DNA of 64,000 nt from Nocardioides plantarum (lineage in GTDB: Bacteria > Actinomycetota > Actinomycetes > Propionibacteriales > Nocardioidaceae), in the NCBI RefSeq assembly GCF_006346395.1, contig NZ_VDMS01000002.1, positions 124,001 through 188,000 of the forward strand, in the 5' to 3' direction. The first letter of the stretch is position 1; each line of letters opens with the position of its first letter. The notes beneath the pieces are model-generated. The model did no database searches and was not told where the DNA came from. It saw nothing but the letters and a program-made list of their open reading frames with translations. Shown piece by piece: positions 46,290 to 54,610 of this stretch. The position numbers and the translations under genes were made by a program.

Positions 46290-46787
46290 GTGGACACCGA
46301 CGGAGACTTCTCCGCCTACGCAACCGCTCGCTGGGGTGCGCTCGTGCGGTCCGGTGTCGTCCTGGGCTGCACCGTCGACGAAGCCCACGACCTGGCCCAG
46401 ACGACACTGCTGCGGTGCTACACCGCGTGGCGCAGGGTGCAACGCGTCGAGGACCGCGACGCCTACGTCTACCGCATCCTCCTCAACTGTCACCGCGACA
46501 GCCGGCGGCGCAGGTGGTGGGGCGAACGACCCACCGAGTTCCTCCCCGATCAGCCGGTCCCCGACGCCACCGTCGAGGTGGACGTCACCGACTCGGTACG
46601 ACGTGCCCTCGCCGACCTGAGCCCGCCCAACCGGGAGGCCGTCGTCCTGCGCTACTACGCGAACCTCACCGAGGCCCAGATCGCCCACACCCTCGGCATC
46701 GCCCCCGGCACCGTCAAGAGCCGCCTGTCGCGAGCCGTCGCGCAGCTCGCGACCAGCAGCCACCTCATCGAAGGACCCCCGACATGA
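46290..46787 (+). CDS. SigE-family ECF RNA polymerase sigma factor
   Basis: 165 residues with sigma region 2 (DLAQTTLLRCYTAWRRVQRVEDRDAYVYRILLN) and region 4 (LSPPNREAVVLRYYANLTEAQIAHTLGIAPGTVKSRLSRAV) of the SigE-family ECF group common in actinobacteria (ECF with SigE/SACE-like -35 specificity). GTG start at 46290. Overlaps the next gene by 4 bp (ATGA), so that membrane protein is probably its regulator. Confidence 0.9.
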   Translation: MDTDGDFSAYATARWGALVRSGVVLGCTVDEAHDLAQTTLLRCYTAWRRVQRVEDRDAYVYRILLNCHRDSRRRRWWGERPTEFLPDQPVPDATVEVDVTDSVRRALADLSPPNREAVVLRYYANLTEAQIAHTLGIAPGTVKSRLSRAVAQLATSSHLIEGPPT

Positions 46788-47956
46788 CCGACGAGCGACC
46801 GTCCACGCTGGAAGAGCTCGACGCCCTGCGCCTGGGCCCCGCACCGGTCCGAGACCTGCTCGCGGCCGGGCACCACATCAAGCGTCGCCGCCGAGCCGTT
46901 CTCGCCAGCGTGGCTGTCGCCGCGGTCGTCGTCGCTGGCGTCTCTGTCGCGACTGCCGGCACCCCGAGCCCGGACCACAGGATCGATACGGCCGACCAGC
47001 CCGACGCACCGGACCTCGAGCCGTTCCCCGACCCGCCCGGCGGAACCAAGTGGGTAGGCGCCAGCGGGGTGGTCGTGGCCGTCCCCCATGACTGGTTCGT
47101 CGTCGAGTCCGCCTGCCGCATCAGCACGCTCCTGACGAACGTCGTCAGCATCAGGACCAACCCGCACCAGACCGACCCGAACGATCGTTGCGAGGACCGC
47201 ATCGAGGCGGAGGCCGTGGTCACCTTCGCCCCCTACGACGAGGCCGACCGCAACCGGGACGACTCACTGCTGTGCAAGGACTCGATCCCGTCGGTCTGTT
47301 ACGCCAGCGCCCCGTTCCCGGACCAGCACGTGACGATCCGCTTCCGTATCGCGGGGGTCGACGCCGCAGACGAGATCGCGCGTATCCGAGCCTCCGCCAT
47401 GGCGCTACCCGATGACTGGACCACGGTCCCGTTCGGTGGTGAGTACCGCCTGACCAAGCGCCGGGCCGTGCTGGGTCAGGCGGGGTTCGAGGTCGACGAC
47501 TCGCGGGTTCTCGACACCCCCGACCAACCCGTCAGCTCCGAGCCCGAGTCCGGCAGCCCGGTCCGTGACGGCGGGACCATCACCCTCTCCCCCGTGTCGC
47601 GAGACCCCGAGCCGCACGACCTCACCGTGGTCGTGCACACCCTGGGATACAACAACCAGGGACTCCCGACCGGAGTGGCGTCCTGGGATGCAGTTGCTGA
47701 GACCGTCACGTTCCGACCGCGCACGCCGGACCGGTGTCCACCCGTCGGCACCGCCACCCGTGACGGATCGTCGGTCAGTCTCTCCATCGAGAGACCGAAG
47801 GCCGGCTGCGGGGCCATCCCCGAGCAGGCGTCCCTCATCATCAGCGGACTGACCGAGGCACCCATCGAGCTCACCGTCACCGAGGAGGGCCAGACGCAGA
47901 CCGTCCCGGTGCTCGACGACGTGACCACCGATGACACGTCGGGAGCTGGGCGGTGA
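46784..47956 (+). CDS. Membrane protein coupled to the ECF sigma factor (possible anti-sigma)
   Basis: 390 residues. An N-terminal cytoplasmic stretch of about 37 residues (RPSTLEELDALRLGPAPVRDLLAAG, then HHIKRRRR) is followed by one transmembrane helix (AVLASVAVAAVVVAGVSVATA) and a large external domain with several cysteines (CRISTLL, RCEDRI, LLCKDSI, VCYASA, RCPPVG, GCGAIP) that could form disulfides. ATGA overlap with the sigma gene makes it the likely regulator. No classical zinc anti-sigma motif (HxxxCxxC) is seen, so the function is inferred from position only. Confidence 0.7.
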   Translation: MTDERPSTLEELDALRLGPAPVRDLLAAGHHIKRRRRAVLASVAVAAVVVAGVSVATAGTPSPDHRIDTADQPDAPDLEPFPDPPGGTKWVGASGVVVAVPHDWFVVESACRISTLLTNVVSIRTNPHQTDPNDRCEDRIEAEAVVTFAPYDEADRNRDDSLLCKDSIPSVCYASAPFPDQHVTIRFRIAGVDAADEIARIRASAMALPDDWTTVPFGGEYRLTKRRAVLGQAGFEVDDSRVLDTPDQPVSSEPESGSPVRDGGTITLSPVSRDPEPHDLTVVVHTLGYNNQGLPTGVASWDAVAETVTFRPRTPDRCPPVGTATRDGSSVSLSIERPKAGCGAIPEQASLIISGLTEAPIELTVTEEGQTQTVPVLDDVTTDDTSGAGR

Positions 47957-47988
47957 GCTCGGTGGTGAGCTGCACGACGTGACGACGC

Positions 47989-48375
47989 TCAGGAGCCCAG
48001 CGCGGCGACGACTCGATCTCGGAGCAGCTGGAACGGCTGCTCGCCTGCCGAGGAGGGGCTACGAGGCGTCGTCACGCGGCGCTGGTTGACCAGTGACTCA
48101 CCAGGACCGAACTGGTCGCGCGTCAGGTCGATCTCGACCTCACCGGAGATCACGTTCCAGTAGTGGACGCCCTCGATCCGACCCTCGAACTCGACGTCGG
48201 CCACCATCAGGTCGCCACCGAGCAGGCTTTGGACCAGCAGTGCGGTCGTTGCGCACTGACCTCGTGACGGCCGACCATCACCGCGAGCCATGTAGTCGGC
48301 AGTGGCGAAGGAGGTGTCAGGCCCCCAGGACGAGCGCACCACAGCTTCGATCTCTGCCAAGGTCCGTGTCGTCAT
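47989..48375 (-). CDS. YunG-like family protein
   Basis: 128 residues from an ATG at 48375, preceded by GGGAGGA within the end of the HNH gene. The wording SSWGPDTSFATADY, SRGQCATTALLVQSLLGGDLM and HYWNVISGEVEIDLTRDQF matches the small YunG family, in which the invariant Cys, His and Asp suggest a papain-like fold. Activity unknown. It lies 5 bp after the DUF222-HNH gene in the same orientation, so it may share the LexA-controlled promoter. Confidence 0.72.
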   Translation of the reverse strand: MTTRTLAEIEAVVRSSWGPDTSFATADYMARGDGRPSRGQCATTALLVQSLLGGDLMVADVEFEGRIEGVHYWNVISGEVEIDLTRDQFGPGESLVNQRRVTTPRSPSSAGEQPFQLLRDRVVAALGS

Positions 48376-48380
48376 GCGTC

Positions 48381-49748
48381 CTATCCTCCCGCAGGGTCGG
48401 TGGCCGTCCTCGAGGTCTGGCTGACGACCGACGTCCCACCTCGGTCGCGCAGGTAGTGGTTGCCGTGGGGGTCGGTCCACAGGAAGAGTCGGGTGTCGAG
48501 GCGTCGGTAGGTCCACCCGGTGTGGGTCTTGAGGCGGTGGTGATGTCGGCAGAGAGGGGCGAGGTTGTGGGTGCAGGTCGCCCCGCCTTGGCCGGGTTCG
48601 GTCGACCAGGCGTCGATGTGGTCGCAGTCGCAGCGTCGCGAGGGGCGGGTGCAGAAGGGGAACACGCAGGTGGGATGCAGGAGCTGGGTCTGCTCACGCA
48701 GCCGGTCGGGGATGGCGTAGGACTCGGTGTACAGGTCCTCAGCCAGGTCGATGACCGGCTTCACCACGACGTGGGTGTCGGTGCGGGCCAGCCACTGCTG
48801 GACCTGGGTGGTGAGCATCGCGTGGCGGGTGGTGTCGTTGAGGGCGACGGGGTCCAGGCCGAGCAGTCCCAGGTCGGTCAGGTGCAGGTAGAGCACGGCC
48901 TGCTTGGCGGGCGCAGGCGCGTCGGTACCGGCGAGCAGCGCCAACGCCTGGGCGGGGTCGGCGAGGACCCCGAGTGCGCGGGCGCGGCGTACGTCGAGGT
49001 CGTCCTCGTCGCCAGCGGCCTTGAGTGCGGCAGCGACGTGGGTGACGGCTTGGTGGAGGTCGTGGAGGTCCTTCCAGTCCCCGCGGGCGTAGAGCTCTGC
49101 GGTCCCGTCGGGCTGAGCGTCACCGTGGAAGCGGACCTCGTGGGACTCGGTGGCGCAGGCCTGGTCGGCCTCACGGGCCTCGGCGTGCAGCAGCATCATC
49201 GCCCGGTCCACGACCTGGTCCAGGGTGACGGTGCCGATGGTCCCCACGACCGGGGCGACCTGGTCATCGACGTAGGCCACCACGTCAGCCGGGGCGGCCA
49301 GCACAGCCTCAGCGACCCGACGTGCCCGCCAGGCCGGGACCTCACCGCAGGTCACACGCACCCAGGTCCGGGGCAGGCGGTGGTGCAGGATCAACGCGTC
49401 ACGGATCAGGCGTTTGCCGGCGGCGGTGGACATCTTGTTGGCCGCAGCGAACGCAGCCGGGGCATCCCAGGCCACCGGCGGGATCCCGCACCACTCGACC
49501 AGCTCCTCAGCAGCCGGGTCGGTGGGGTCCAGGGCCAGGGCGATCCCATCGACCTCGCTGTAGGGCACCCCGGTAGCCGACGTGATCTGCCACCCCTCAC
49601 CACCCTCGAGGACCGGGTGGGCGTGGGCCCACTCCACGGCCAGCTCCATGATCCGGGCTTCGGCGGCCTCGGCCGCAGCGCGGGCACGGCGGACCTCGTC
49701 GAGCAGCAACGCCGGGGTCACGGCGGTGTCGGCGAGGGCGGCGGGCAT
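48381..49748 (-). CDS. DUF222 domain-HNH endonuclease (13E12-repeat type)
   Basis: 455 residues. N-terminal DUF222 (LLDEVRRARAAAEAAEARIMELAVEWAHAHP) and a C-terminal HNH nuclease: CVFPFCTRPSRRCDCDHIDAW, then GGATCTHNLAPLCRHHHRLKTH with zinc cysteines and the catalytic HH. Related 13E12-family genes are abundant in actinobacteria and several in mycobacteria have SOS boxes. A LexA-type box and a leaderless promoter precede it. Function in the cell is not established; DNA cutting during damage response or mobility are options. No inverted repeats or target duplication show a mobile element here. Confidence 0.87.
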   Translation of the reverse strand: MPAALADTAVTPALLLDEVRRARAAAEAAEARIMELAVEWAHAHPVLEGGEGWQITSATGVPYSEVDGIALALDPTDPAAEELVEWCGIPPVAWDAPAAFAAANKMSTAAGKRLIRDALILHHRLPRTWVRVTCGEVPAWRARRVAEAVLAAPADVVAYVDDQVAPVVGTIGTVTLDQVVDRAMMLLHAEAREADQACATESHEVRFHGDAQPDGTAELYARGDWKDLHDLHQAVTHVAAALKAAGDEDDLDVRRARALGVLADPAQALALLAGTDAPAPAKQAVLYLHLTDLGLLGLDPVALNDTTRHAMLTTQVQQWLARTDTHVVVKPVIDLAEDLYTESYAIPDRLREQTQLLHPTCVFPFCTRPSRRCDCDHIDAWSTEPGQGGATCTHNLAPLCRHHHRLKTHTGWTYRRLDTRLFLWTDPHGNHYLRDRGGTSVVSQTSRTATDPAGG

Positions 49749-49754
49749 GCACCC

Positions 49755-49782
49755 AGTCTACTAGAACACATGTTCGAATCAA
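49755..49782 (-). promoter_or_regulatory. Predicted leaderless promoter of the DUF222-HNH gene
   Basis: Reverse strand: TTGATT (49782-49777), 16-base spacer, TAGACT (49760-49755). Six bases after the -10 comes the ATG at 49748, so transcription would start at the first codon: a leaderless message, common in actinobacteria. The LexA box fills the spacer and overlaps the -35 edge. Confidence 0.6.
49762..49777. promoter_or_regulatory. LexA (SOS) box
   Basis: TAGAACACATGTTCGA differs from the actinobacterial/mycobacterial SOS consensus TCGAAC-N4-GTTCGA at only one of the twelve fixed positions (second base A for C). It sits between the -35 and -10 of the DUF222-HNH gene, an ideal place for repression. 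Confidence 0.72.
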
Positions 49783-50055
49783 GTCCCTTTCGCGGCGCTG
49801 TGGACAAGCCGTGAGCTCACACGGCTGACGGCTCGGCCCGTCTCGGCAGTGACGTCTCAGCCCCGACGGCCCGAGAGGGTGCCGGCCGGTGAACCGTCGC
49901 TTCCCGCGTCCGGCTCGTGACCTCGGCTCCAGGGCAGACCGCCCCCGCCGCGAGGCGGCGGGTCCGCCGAGCACACCCGACCCGTCTCCGGGGCGTCCCC
50001 CGGTCGGCCCCGGCCGCCGACCGGGACGACCCAGGCCGGTGGATACGGTCACGAC
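49783..50055. other. Intergenic region between the DUF222-HNH and oligopeptidase genes
   Basis: No gene is visible. One inverted repeat, AGCCGTG-AGCTCA-CACGGCT at 49807-49826, could form a hairpin. I find no clear ECF or SOS box for the oligopeptidase gene and no consensus housekeeping promoter that I would trust. Confidence 0.4.
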
Positions 50056-52233
50056 ATGACCGATCCCGCCTCCAGCACCACGGCCGAGACTCCCGCCGGC
50101 CCCCCGGTCGCAGCCCGCCGCCCCGTCACCACCGAGCACCACGGCCGCACCCGTACCGACGACTTCGACTGGCTGCGCGACAAGGAGTCGCCCGAGGTCC
50201 TGGCGCACCTCGAGGCCGAGAACGCCTGGACCGAGCAGCGCACCGCCCACCTCGCCGCGCTGCGCGACGCGGTCTTCGGCGAGATCAAGGCCCGCACCCG
50301 CGAGACCGACCTGTCGGTGCCGACGCGCGTGCGCGAGCACTGGTACTACGGCCGGTCCTTCGAGGGCCGCGAGTACGGCGCCAGCTGCCGCGTCCCCGTG
50401 CGCGGCCCCGACGACTGGACGCCCCCGCGCCCGGCCGAGGACGCGACGCCCGACCAGCCCGCCCTGCCCGGCGAGGAGGTGCTGCTCGACCTCGACGTGC
50501 TCGCCCGGGGCCACGACTTCTTCTCGCTCGGCGGCTCGACGATCACCCCCGACGGCACCCTGCTGGCCTACGCGGTCGACGTCGTCGGCGACGAGCGCTA
50601 CACGATCCGGTTCAAGGACCTGGCGTCGGGCGACCTGCTCGACGACGTCATCGAGGGCACCCTCGGCGGCGGCACCTGGGACCGGTCCGGCGAGCACCTC
50701 TACTACACGACCGTCGACGAGTCCTGGCGCGCCGACAAGGTCTGGCGGCACCGCCTCGGCACGACCCAGGCCGACGACGAGCTGGTCTTCCACGAGACCG
50801 ACGGCCGCTTCTGGGTCGGCTGCGGGCGCACCCGCAGCGACCGGTTCCTCGTGGTCGCCTCCGGCTCCAAGACGACCAGTGAGTACCACGTGCTCGACGC
50901 CGACGCCCCCGAGCTCGGCCTGCGCGTCTTCGCCCCCCGCGAGGAGGGCGTGGAGTACTCCGTCGAGCACGCCGTCCTGGCCGGCGAGGACCGCTTCCTG
51001 GTCCTGCACAACGCCACCGGACCCGACTTCGAGCTGGCCGTGACGCCGGCCGAGCCGACCCCCCGGGCGCAGTGGGTCGCCCTCCTGCCCCACGACCCCG
51101 CCATCCGCCTCGAGGACGTCGACGCGTTCGCCGGGCACCTCGTGGTCCACCAGCGCAGCAACGGGCTCACCCAGCTGCGCATCCTCGAGCTCGACCCCGA
51201 GTCCCCCACCGGGGTCGGCGACTACCTCGTCGAGTTCGACGAGGAGGTCTACACCGTCGGCTCGGGGGCGAACCCGCGCTTCGACCAGCCCACCGTGCGC
51301 CTGGGCTACGTCACGATGGCCGTGCCGTCCTCGGTCTACGACTACGACGTCCGCACCCGCGAGCTGACCCTGCTCAAGCAGGCGCCGGTCCTCGGCGGCT
51401 ACGACCGCGAGGACTACGAGGAGCACCGGCTCTGGGCCACCTCGGCCGACGGCGAGCAGGTCCCGATCTCGCTCGTCGTACGCCGTGACGCGCGGGCCGG
51501 CGGGCAGCCCGTGCCGCTGCACCTCTACGCCTACGGCGCCTACGAGCTGTCGACGGACCCGTCGTTCTCGATCGCCCGGCTCTCGCTCCTCGACCGGGGA
51601 GCGGCGTTCGCGATCGCCCACGTGCGCGGGGGCGGCGAGCTCGGCCGCCGCTGGTACGACGACGGCAAGCTGGCCCACAAGCAGCACACGTTCGACGACT
51701 TCGTCGCCTGCGCACGACACCTGGTCGAGTCCGGGTGGACCACCGCCGACCGGCTGGTCGGCGAGGGCGGCAGCGCCGGCGGCCTGCTCATCGGCGCCGT
51801 CGCCAACCAGGCTCCCGAGGCGTTCGCCGGCCTCGTGGCGCAGGTGCCGTTCGTCGACCCGCTCACCTCGATGCTCGACGCGACCCTGCCCCTGACGGTC
51901 ACCGAGTACGACGAGTGGGGCAACCCCGAGGCCGACGCCGACGCCTACGACGCGATCGCGGCCTACTCGCCCTACGACAACGTCGGCGCCCACCCCTACC
52001 CGCGGATCCTCGCCGAGACGTCGCTGCACGACACCCGGGTTCTCTACGTCGAGCCCGCCAAGTGGGTCGCCCGGCTGCGCGCCGTCGGCGTCGACGCCGA
52101 CGTCCTGCTCAAGATCGAGATGTCCGCCGGGCACGGTGGTGTGTCCGGTCGCTACCAGGCCTGGAAGGACCGGGCCTTCACCCTGGCGTGGATCCTCGAC
52201 GTGCTGGGCCTGGCCGAGGTGTCCCCCACCTGA
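50056..52233 (+). CDS. ptrB: S9-family peptidase (oligopeptidase B type)
   Basis: 725 residues, typical for oligopeptidase B. An N-terminal beta-propeller (about 70-430) is followed by the hydrolase domain: PLHLYAYGAYELS, FAIAHVRGGGELGRRWYDDGK, nucleophile Ser in GEGGSAGGLLIGAVANQAPE, Asp in a later VLYVEPAKW region and His in MSAGHGGVSGRYQAW. It cleaves peptides after basic residues, in the cytoplasm. ATG at 50056. Stands alone before the sigma gene. Confidence 0.92.
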   Translation: MTDPASSTTAETPAGPPVAARRPVTTEHHGRTRTDDFDWLRDKESPEVLAHLEAENAWTEQRTAHLAALRDAVFGEIKARTRETDLSVPTRVREHWYYGRSFEGREYGASCRVPVRGPDDWTPPRPAEDATPDQPALPGEEVLLDLDVLARGHDFFSLGGSTITPDGTLLAYAVDVVGDERYTIRFKDLASGDLLDDVIEGTLGGGTWDRSGEHLYYTTVDESWRADKVWRHRLGTTQADDELVFHETDGRFWVGCGRTRSDRFLVVASGSKTTSEYHVLDADAPELGLRVFAPREEGVEYSVEHAVLAGEDRFLVLHNATGPDFELAVTPAEPTPRAQWVALLPHDPAIRLEDVDAFAGHLVVHQRSNGLTQLRILELDPESPTGVGDYLVEFDEEVYTVGSGANPRFDQPTVRLGYVTMAVPSSVYDYDVRTRELTLLKQAPVLGGYDREDYEEHRLWATSADGEQVPISLVVRRDARAGGQPVPLHLYAYGAYELSTDPSFSIARLSLLDRGAAFAIAHVRGGGELGRRWYDDGKLAHKQHTFDDFVACARHLVESGWTTADRLVGEGGSAGGLLIGAVANQAPEAFAGLVAQVPFVDPLTSMLDATLPLTVTEYDEWGNPEADADAYDAIAAYSPYDNVGAHPYPRILAETSLHDTRVLYVEPAKWVARLRAVGVDADVLLKIEMSAGHGGVSGRYQAWKDRAFTLAWILDVLGLAEVSPT

Positions 52234-52361
52234 GAGCCACCCGCGCTCCTCAGGCGCACCTCGGTGCGGAAATCGGTGCGGATATTGAGAAGTGCCTGAG
52301 ATCTGGCCCGTCCGGCAACTCTCGAGCCATCCGAAGCGTCGTTGCTTTCGAAGGCCTCATA

Positions 52362-52388
52362 CGCAGCGTGAAGATGCGCAGCGTGAAG
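52362..52388. repeat. Two direct copies of CGCAGCGTGAAG
   Basis: The 12-mer occurs at 52362-52373 and 52377-52388, 15 bp apart, just upstream of the SigR-type promoter of the group-2 sigma gene. Could be a regulator site or a remnant duplication. Confidence 0.5.
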
Positions 52389-52403
52389 CCTTCCGGGTGA
52401 TGT

Positions 52404-52430
52404 GGGAATCCACCTTCCCGGACGACTGTT
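52404..52430 (+). promoter_or_regulatory. SigR/SigH-type promoter (GGGAAT-N18-GTT) of the group-2 sigma gene
   Basis: GGGAAT at 52404-52409, exactly 18 bases, then GTT at 52428-52430. Perfect match to the SigR consensus. Transcription would start near 52437, about 44 bases before the ATG, with a strong ribosome binding site (AAGGAGGG). In Streptomyces hrdD and in mycobacteria sigB are fed by such stress sigma factors. Confidence 0.7.
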
Positions 52431-52480
52431 GAACCAGACGTGGACGCAAGGTCGGCCACGAGACTGAAGGAGGGTCCCCC

Positions 52481-53437
52481 ATGGCAACCAGGACCGCAAC
52501 ACGGGTCACCCGCGAGATCGAGGGGCGCGACAGCGTCGGACTCTACCTCGACGAGATCGCCCGCAACCCCCTGCTCGACGCTGCCATGGAGGTCGAGCTC
52601 TCCCGGACGATCGAGGCCGGCCTGATGGCCGAGGCCCTCCTCGCCGAGGGTCGTGTGGGACGCAAGAAGGGCGGCGCGCCGATGCGCGCCACCCAGGAGG
52701 AGCTCGAGTGGCTCGCCGAGGAGGGCCGCAAGGCCGTCGACACCTTCATCACCGCCAACCTGCGGCTCGTCGTCTCGATCGCCCGCAAGTACGGCCGGGC
52801 GCAGATGCCGATGCTCGACCTCATCCAGGAGGGCAACACCGGCCTGATCCGCGCGGTCGAGAAGTTCGACTACACCAAGGGCTACAAGTTCTCGACCTAC
52901 GCGACGTGGTGGGTGCGCCAGGCGATCACCCGCGGCATCGCCCAGCAGGCCCGCGTGGTGCGACTGCCCGTGCACGTGGTCGAGGAGCTCAACCAGGTCG
53001 GCGGCGCCCGCCGCACCCTCGAGCGTCAGCTCGGGCGCGACCCCGACCCGACCGAGATCGCTGCCGAGCTCGGCATGGAGGTCGAGCGGGTGCTCGACCT
53101 GATGGCCTGGGGTCGCGAGCACGTCAGCCTCGACACCCCCGTCGACGAGGACGGTGACACCTCGCTGGGCGACCTGATGGCCCAGGAGACCGCTCCCTCG
53201 CCCGACCTGACGGTCCTCGACACCGAGTCCCGCGACCGGCTCAACGCACTGGTCGGCTCGCTCGACGAGCGCGCCGCCGACATCATCCGCTCGCGCTACG
53301 GCCTGGTCGACGGGCGCCAGCACAAGCTCGCCGACATCGGTGCCAAGCACGGCATCTCCGCCGAGCGGGTGCGCCAGCTCGAGCGCGAGGCGCTGCAGAA
53401 GCTGCGTCGCCTCGGCGACCCCGACCTGGCGGCCTGA
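52481..53437 (+). CDS. Group-2 (SigB/HrdD-type) sigma factor
   Basis: 318 residues with sigma regions 1.2 (DSVGLYLDEIARNPLLDAAMEVELS), 2 ([20 protein letters not shown]), 3 and 4 (ISAERVRQLEREALQKLRRL), and no long N-terminal extension, so it is a primary-like group-2 sigma rather than the essential one. Strong AAGGAGGG upstream of the ATG at 52481. A SigR-type promoter lies in front and a hairpin terminator behind. Expected role: general stress and stationary-phase expression. Confidence 0.9.
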   Translation: MATRTATRVTREIEGRDSVGLYLDEIARNPLLDAAMEVELSRTIEAGLMAEALLAEGRVGRKKGGAPMRATQEELEWLAEEGRKAVDTFITANLRLVVSIARKYGRAQMPMLDLIQEGNTGLIRAVEKFDYTKGYKFSTYATWWVRQAITRGIAQQARVVRLPVHVVEELNQVGGARRTLERQLGRDPDPTEIAAELGMEVERVLDLMAWGREHVSLDTPVDEDGDTSLGDLMAQETAPSPDLTVLDTESRDRLNALVGSLDERAADIIRSRYGLVDGRQHKLADIGAKHGISAERVRQLEREALQKLRRLGDPDLAA

Positions 53438-53452
53438 CCCGACCCCCGTACG

Positions 53453-53488
53453 ACGAGAGCCCCACCGCAGTCGCGGTGGGGCTCTCGT
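53453..53488 (+). terminator. Hairpin terminator after the group-2 sigma gene
   Basis: A 16-bp perfect stem with a 4-base AGTC loop, 15 bp after the sigma stop. GC-rich, no T-run. Confidence 0.8.
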
Positions 53489-53521
53489 GCGTCCTGGGGC
53501 CGGTCTCCCTAGGCTCAGACC

Positions 53522-53986
53522 GTGCGGATCGAGCCCGACGACCTGACCAGCGCCGCCGTCGTGGCGTTCCTCGAGGCGCATGTCGCCCAGCTGCGGGCGA
53601 CCTCGCCGCCCGGCTCCAGCCACGCGCTCGACCTCGCCGGGCTCCGGGCCCGCGACGTGTCGTTCTGGTCGGCGTACGACGGTGGCGACCTGGTGGGGTG
53701 CGTCGCGCTCAAGCGCCTCACGGGTCCGCCCGACGGCCATGCCGAGCTGAAGTCGATGCGCACGGCGCCCGACCGGCTCGGGCAGGGCATCGGGGCGCGG
53801 CTGCTGACCTTCGCCCTCGAGCAGGCGCGCGACGCGGGGTTCACCCGGGTCAGCCTCGAGACCGGCAGCCAGGACTTCTTCGCCCCGGCCCATCGGCTCT
53901 ACGCCCGGCACGACTTCGTCGCGTGCGAGCCCTTCGCGGGCTACCGGCCCGACCCGTCGAGCCGGTTCATGACCAGGACGCTCTGA
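53522..53986 (+). CDS. GNAT acetyltransferase
   Basis: 154 residues. Acetyl-CoA loop DRLGQGIGARLLTFALEQA with ELKSMRTAP before it, then SLETGSQDFFAPAHRLYARHDFVACEPF, typical of single-domain GNAT enzymes of the YjdJ/PhnO-like kind that acetylate small amines or peptides. GTG start at 53522. Substrate unknown. Confidence 0.85.
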   Translation: MRIEPDDLTSAAVVAFLEAHVAQLRATSPPGSSHALDLAGLRARDVSFWSAYDGGDLVGCVALKRLTGPPDGHAELKSMRTAPDRLGQGIGARLLTFALEQARDAGFTRVSLETGSQDFFAPAHRLYARHDFVACEPFAGYRPDPSSRFMTRTL

Positions 53987-54007
53987 CGTTCCCCCGACCC
54001 TGCCGCC

Positions 54008-54601
54008 TCACCCGCGGTCGGAGGTGAGCTCGGCGAAGACCTGCTCGACCCGCTCGCGCAGCTGCTCACGGGAGCCGGCGTTGTCGATGACGTGGGTCGC
54101 GATGGCCAGGCGCTGCTCACGCGTCGCCTGCGAGGCGATCCGCGACTCGGCGTCCTCGCGGGTCCAGCCGCGGTCCCGGAGCATCCGCTCGATCCGCAGG
54201 TCGTCGGGCCCGTCGACCACGATCACGGCGTCGAAGCCGTCGGCCCGACCGGACTCGGCCAGCAGGGGGATGTCGTGGACCACCAGGTCGTCGGGCCCGG
54301 TGGCGCTCTCGAGCTCGGCGTACCGCTCGAAGACGAGGGGGTGCACGATCGCCTCGAGACGCCGGCGCTGCTCGGGATCGTTGAACACCAGCTGACCGAG
54401 CCGCGGCCGGTCGAGGTCGCCGTCGGGAGTCAGGATCTCGGCACCGAAGGCCGCCACCACCCGCTCCAAGCCGGGCGTGCCCTTCTCGACCACCTCGCGG
54501 GCGAGCACGTCACCGTCGATGATCGTGGCCCCCAGCTCACGCAGGATGTCGGCCACCGAGCTCTTGCCCGAGGCGACGCCTCCGGTCAGTCCCACGCGCA
54601 C
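54008..54601 (-). CDS. coaE: Dephospho-CoA kinase
   Basis: 197 residues. Walker A GLTGGVASGKSSVAD, DGDVLAREVVEKGTPG (catalytic Asp and lid), LVFNDPEQRRRLEAIVHPLVF and DIPLLAESGRADGFD are hallmarks of CoaE. Catalyses the final step of CoA synthesis. GTG start at 54601. In many actinobacteria it lies directly next to rpsA; here 4.7 kb separate them. Confidence 0.95.
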   Translation of the reverse strand: MRVGLTGGVASGKSSVADILRELGATIIDGDVLAREVVEKGTPGLERVVAAFGAEILTPDGDLDRPRLGQLVFNDPEQRRRLEAIVHPLVFERYAELESATGPDDLVVHDIPLLAESGRADGFDAVIVVDGPDDLRIERMLRDRGWTREDAESRIASQATREQRLAIATHVIDNAGSREQLRERVEQVFAELTSDRG

Positions 54602-54610
54602 GCAGCGAGC

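Noticed and set aside
48381..49748. DUF222-HNH gene as a homing endonuclease or intein
   Set aside because: It is free-standing, with its own promoter and no split host gene or terminal repeats.
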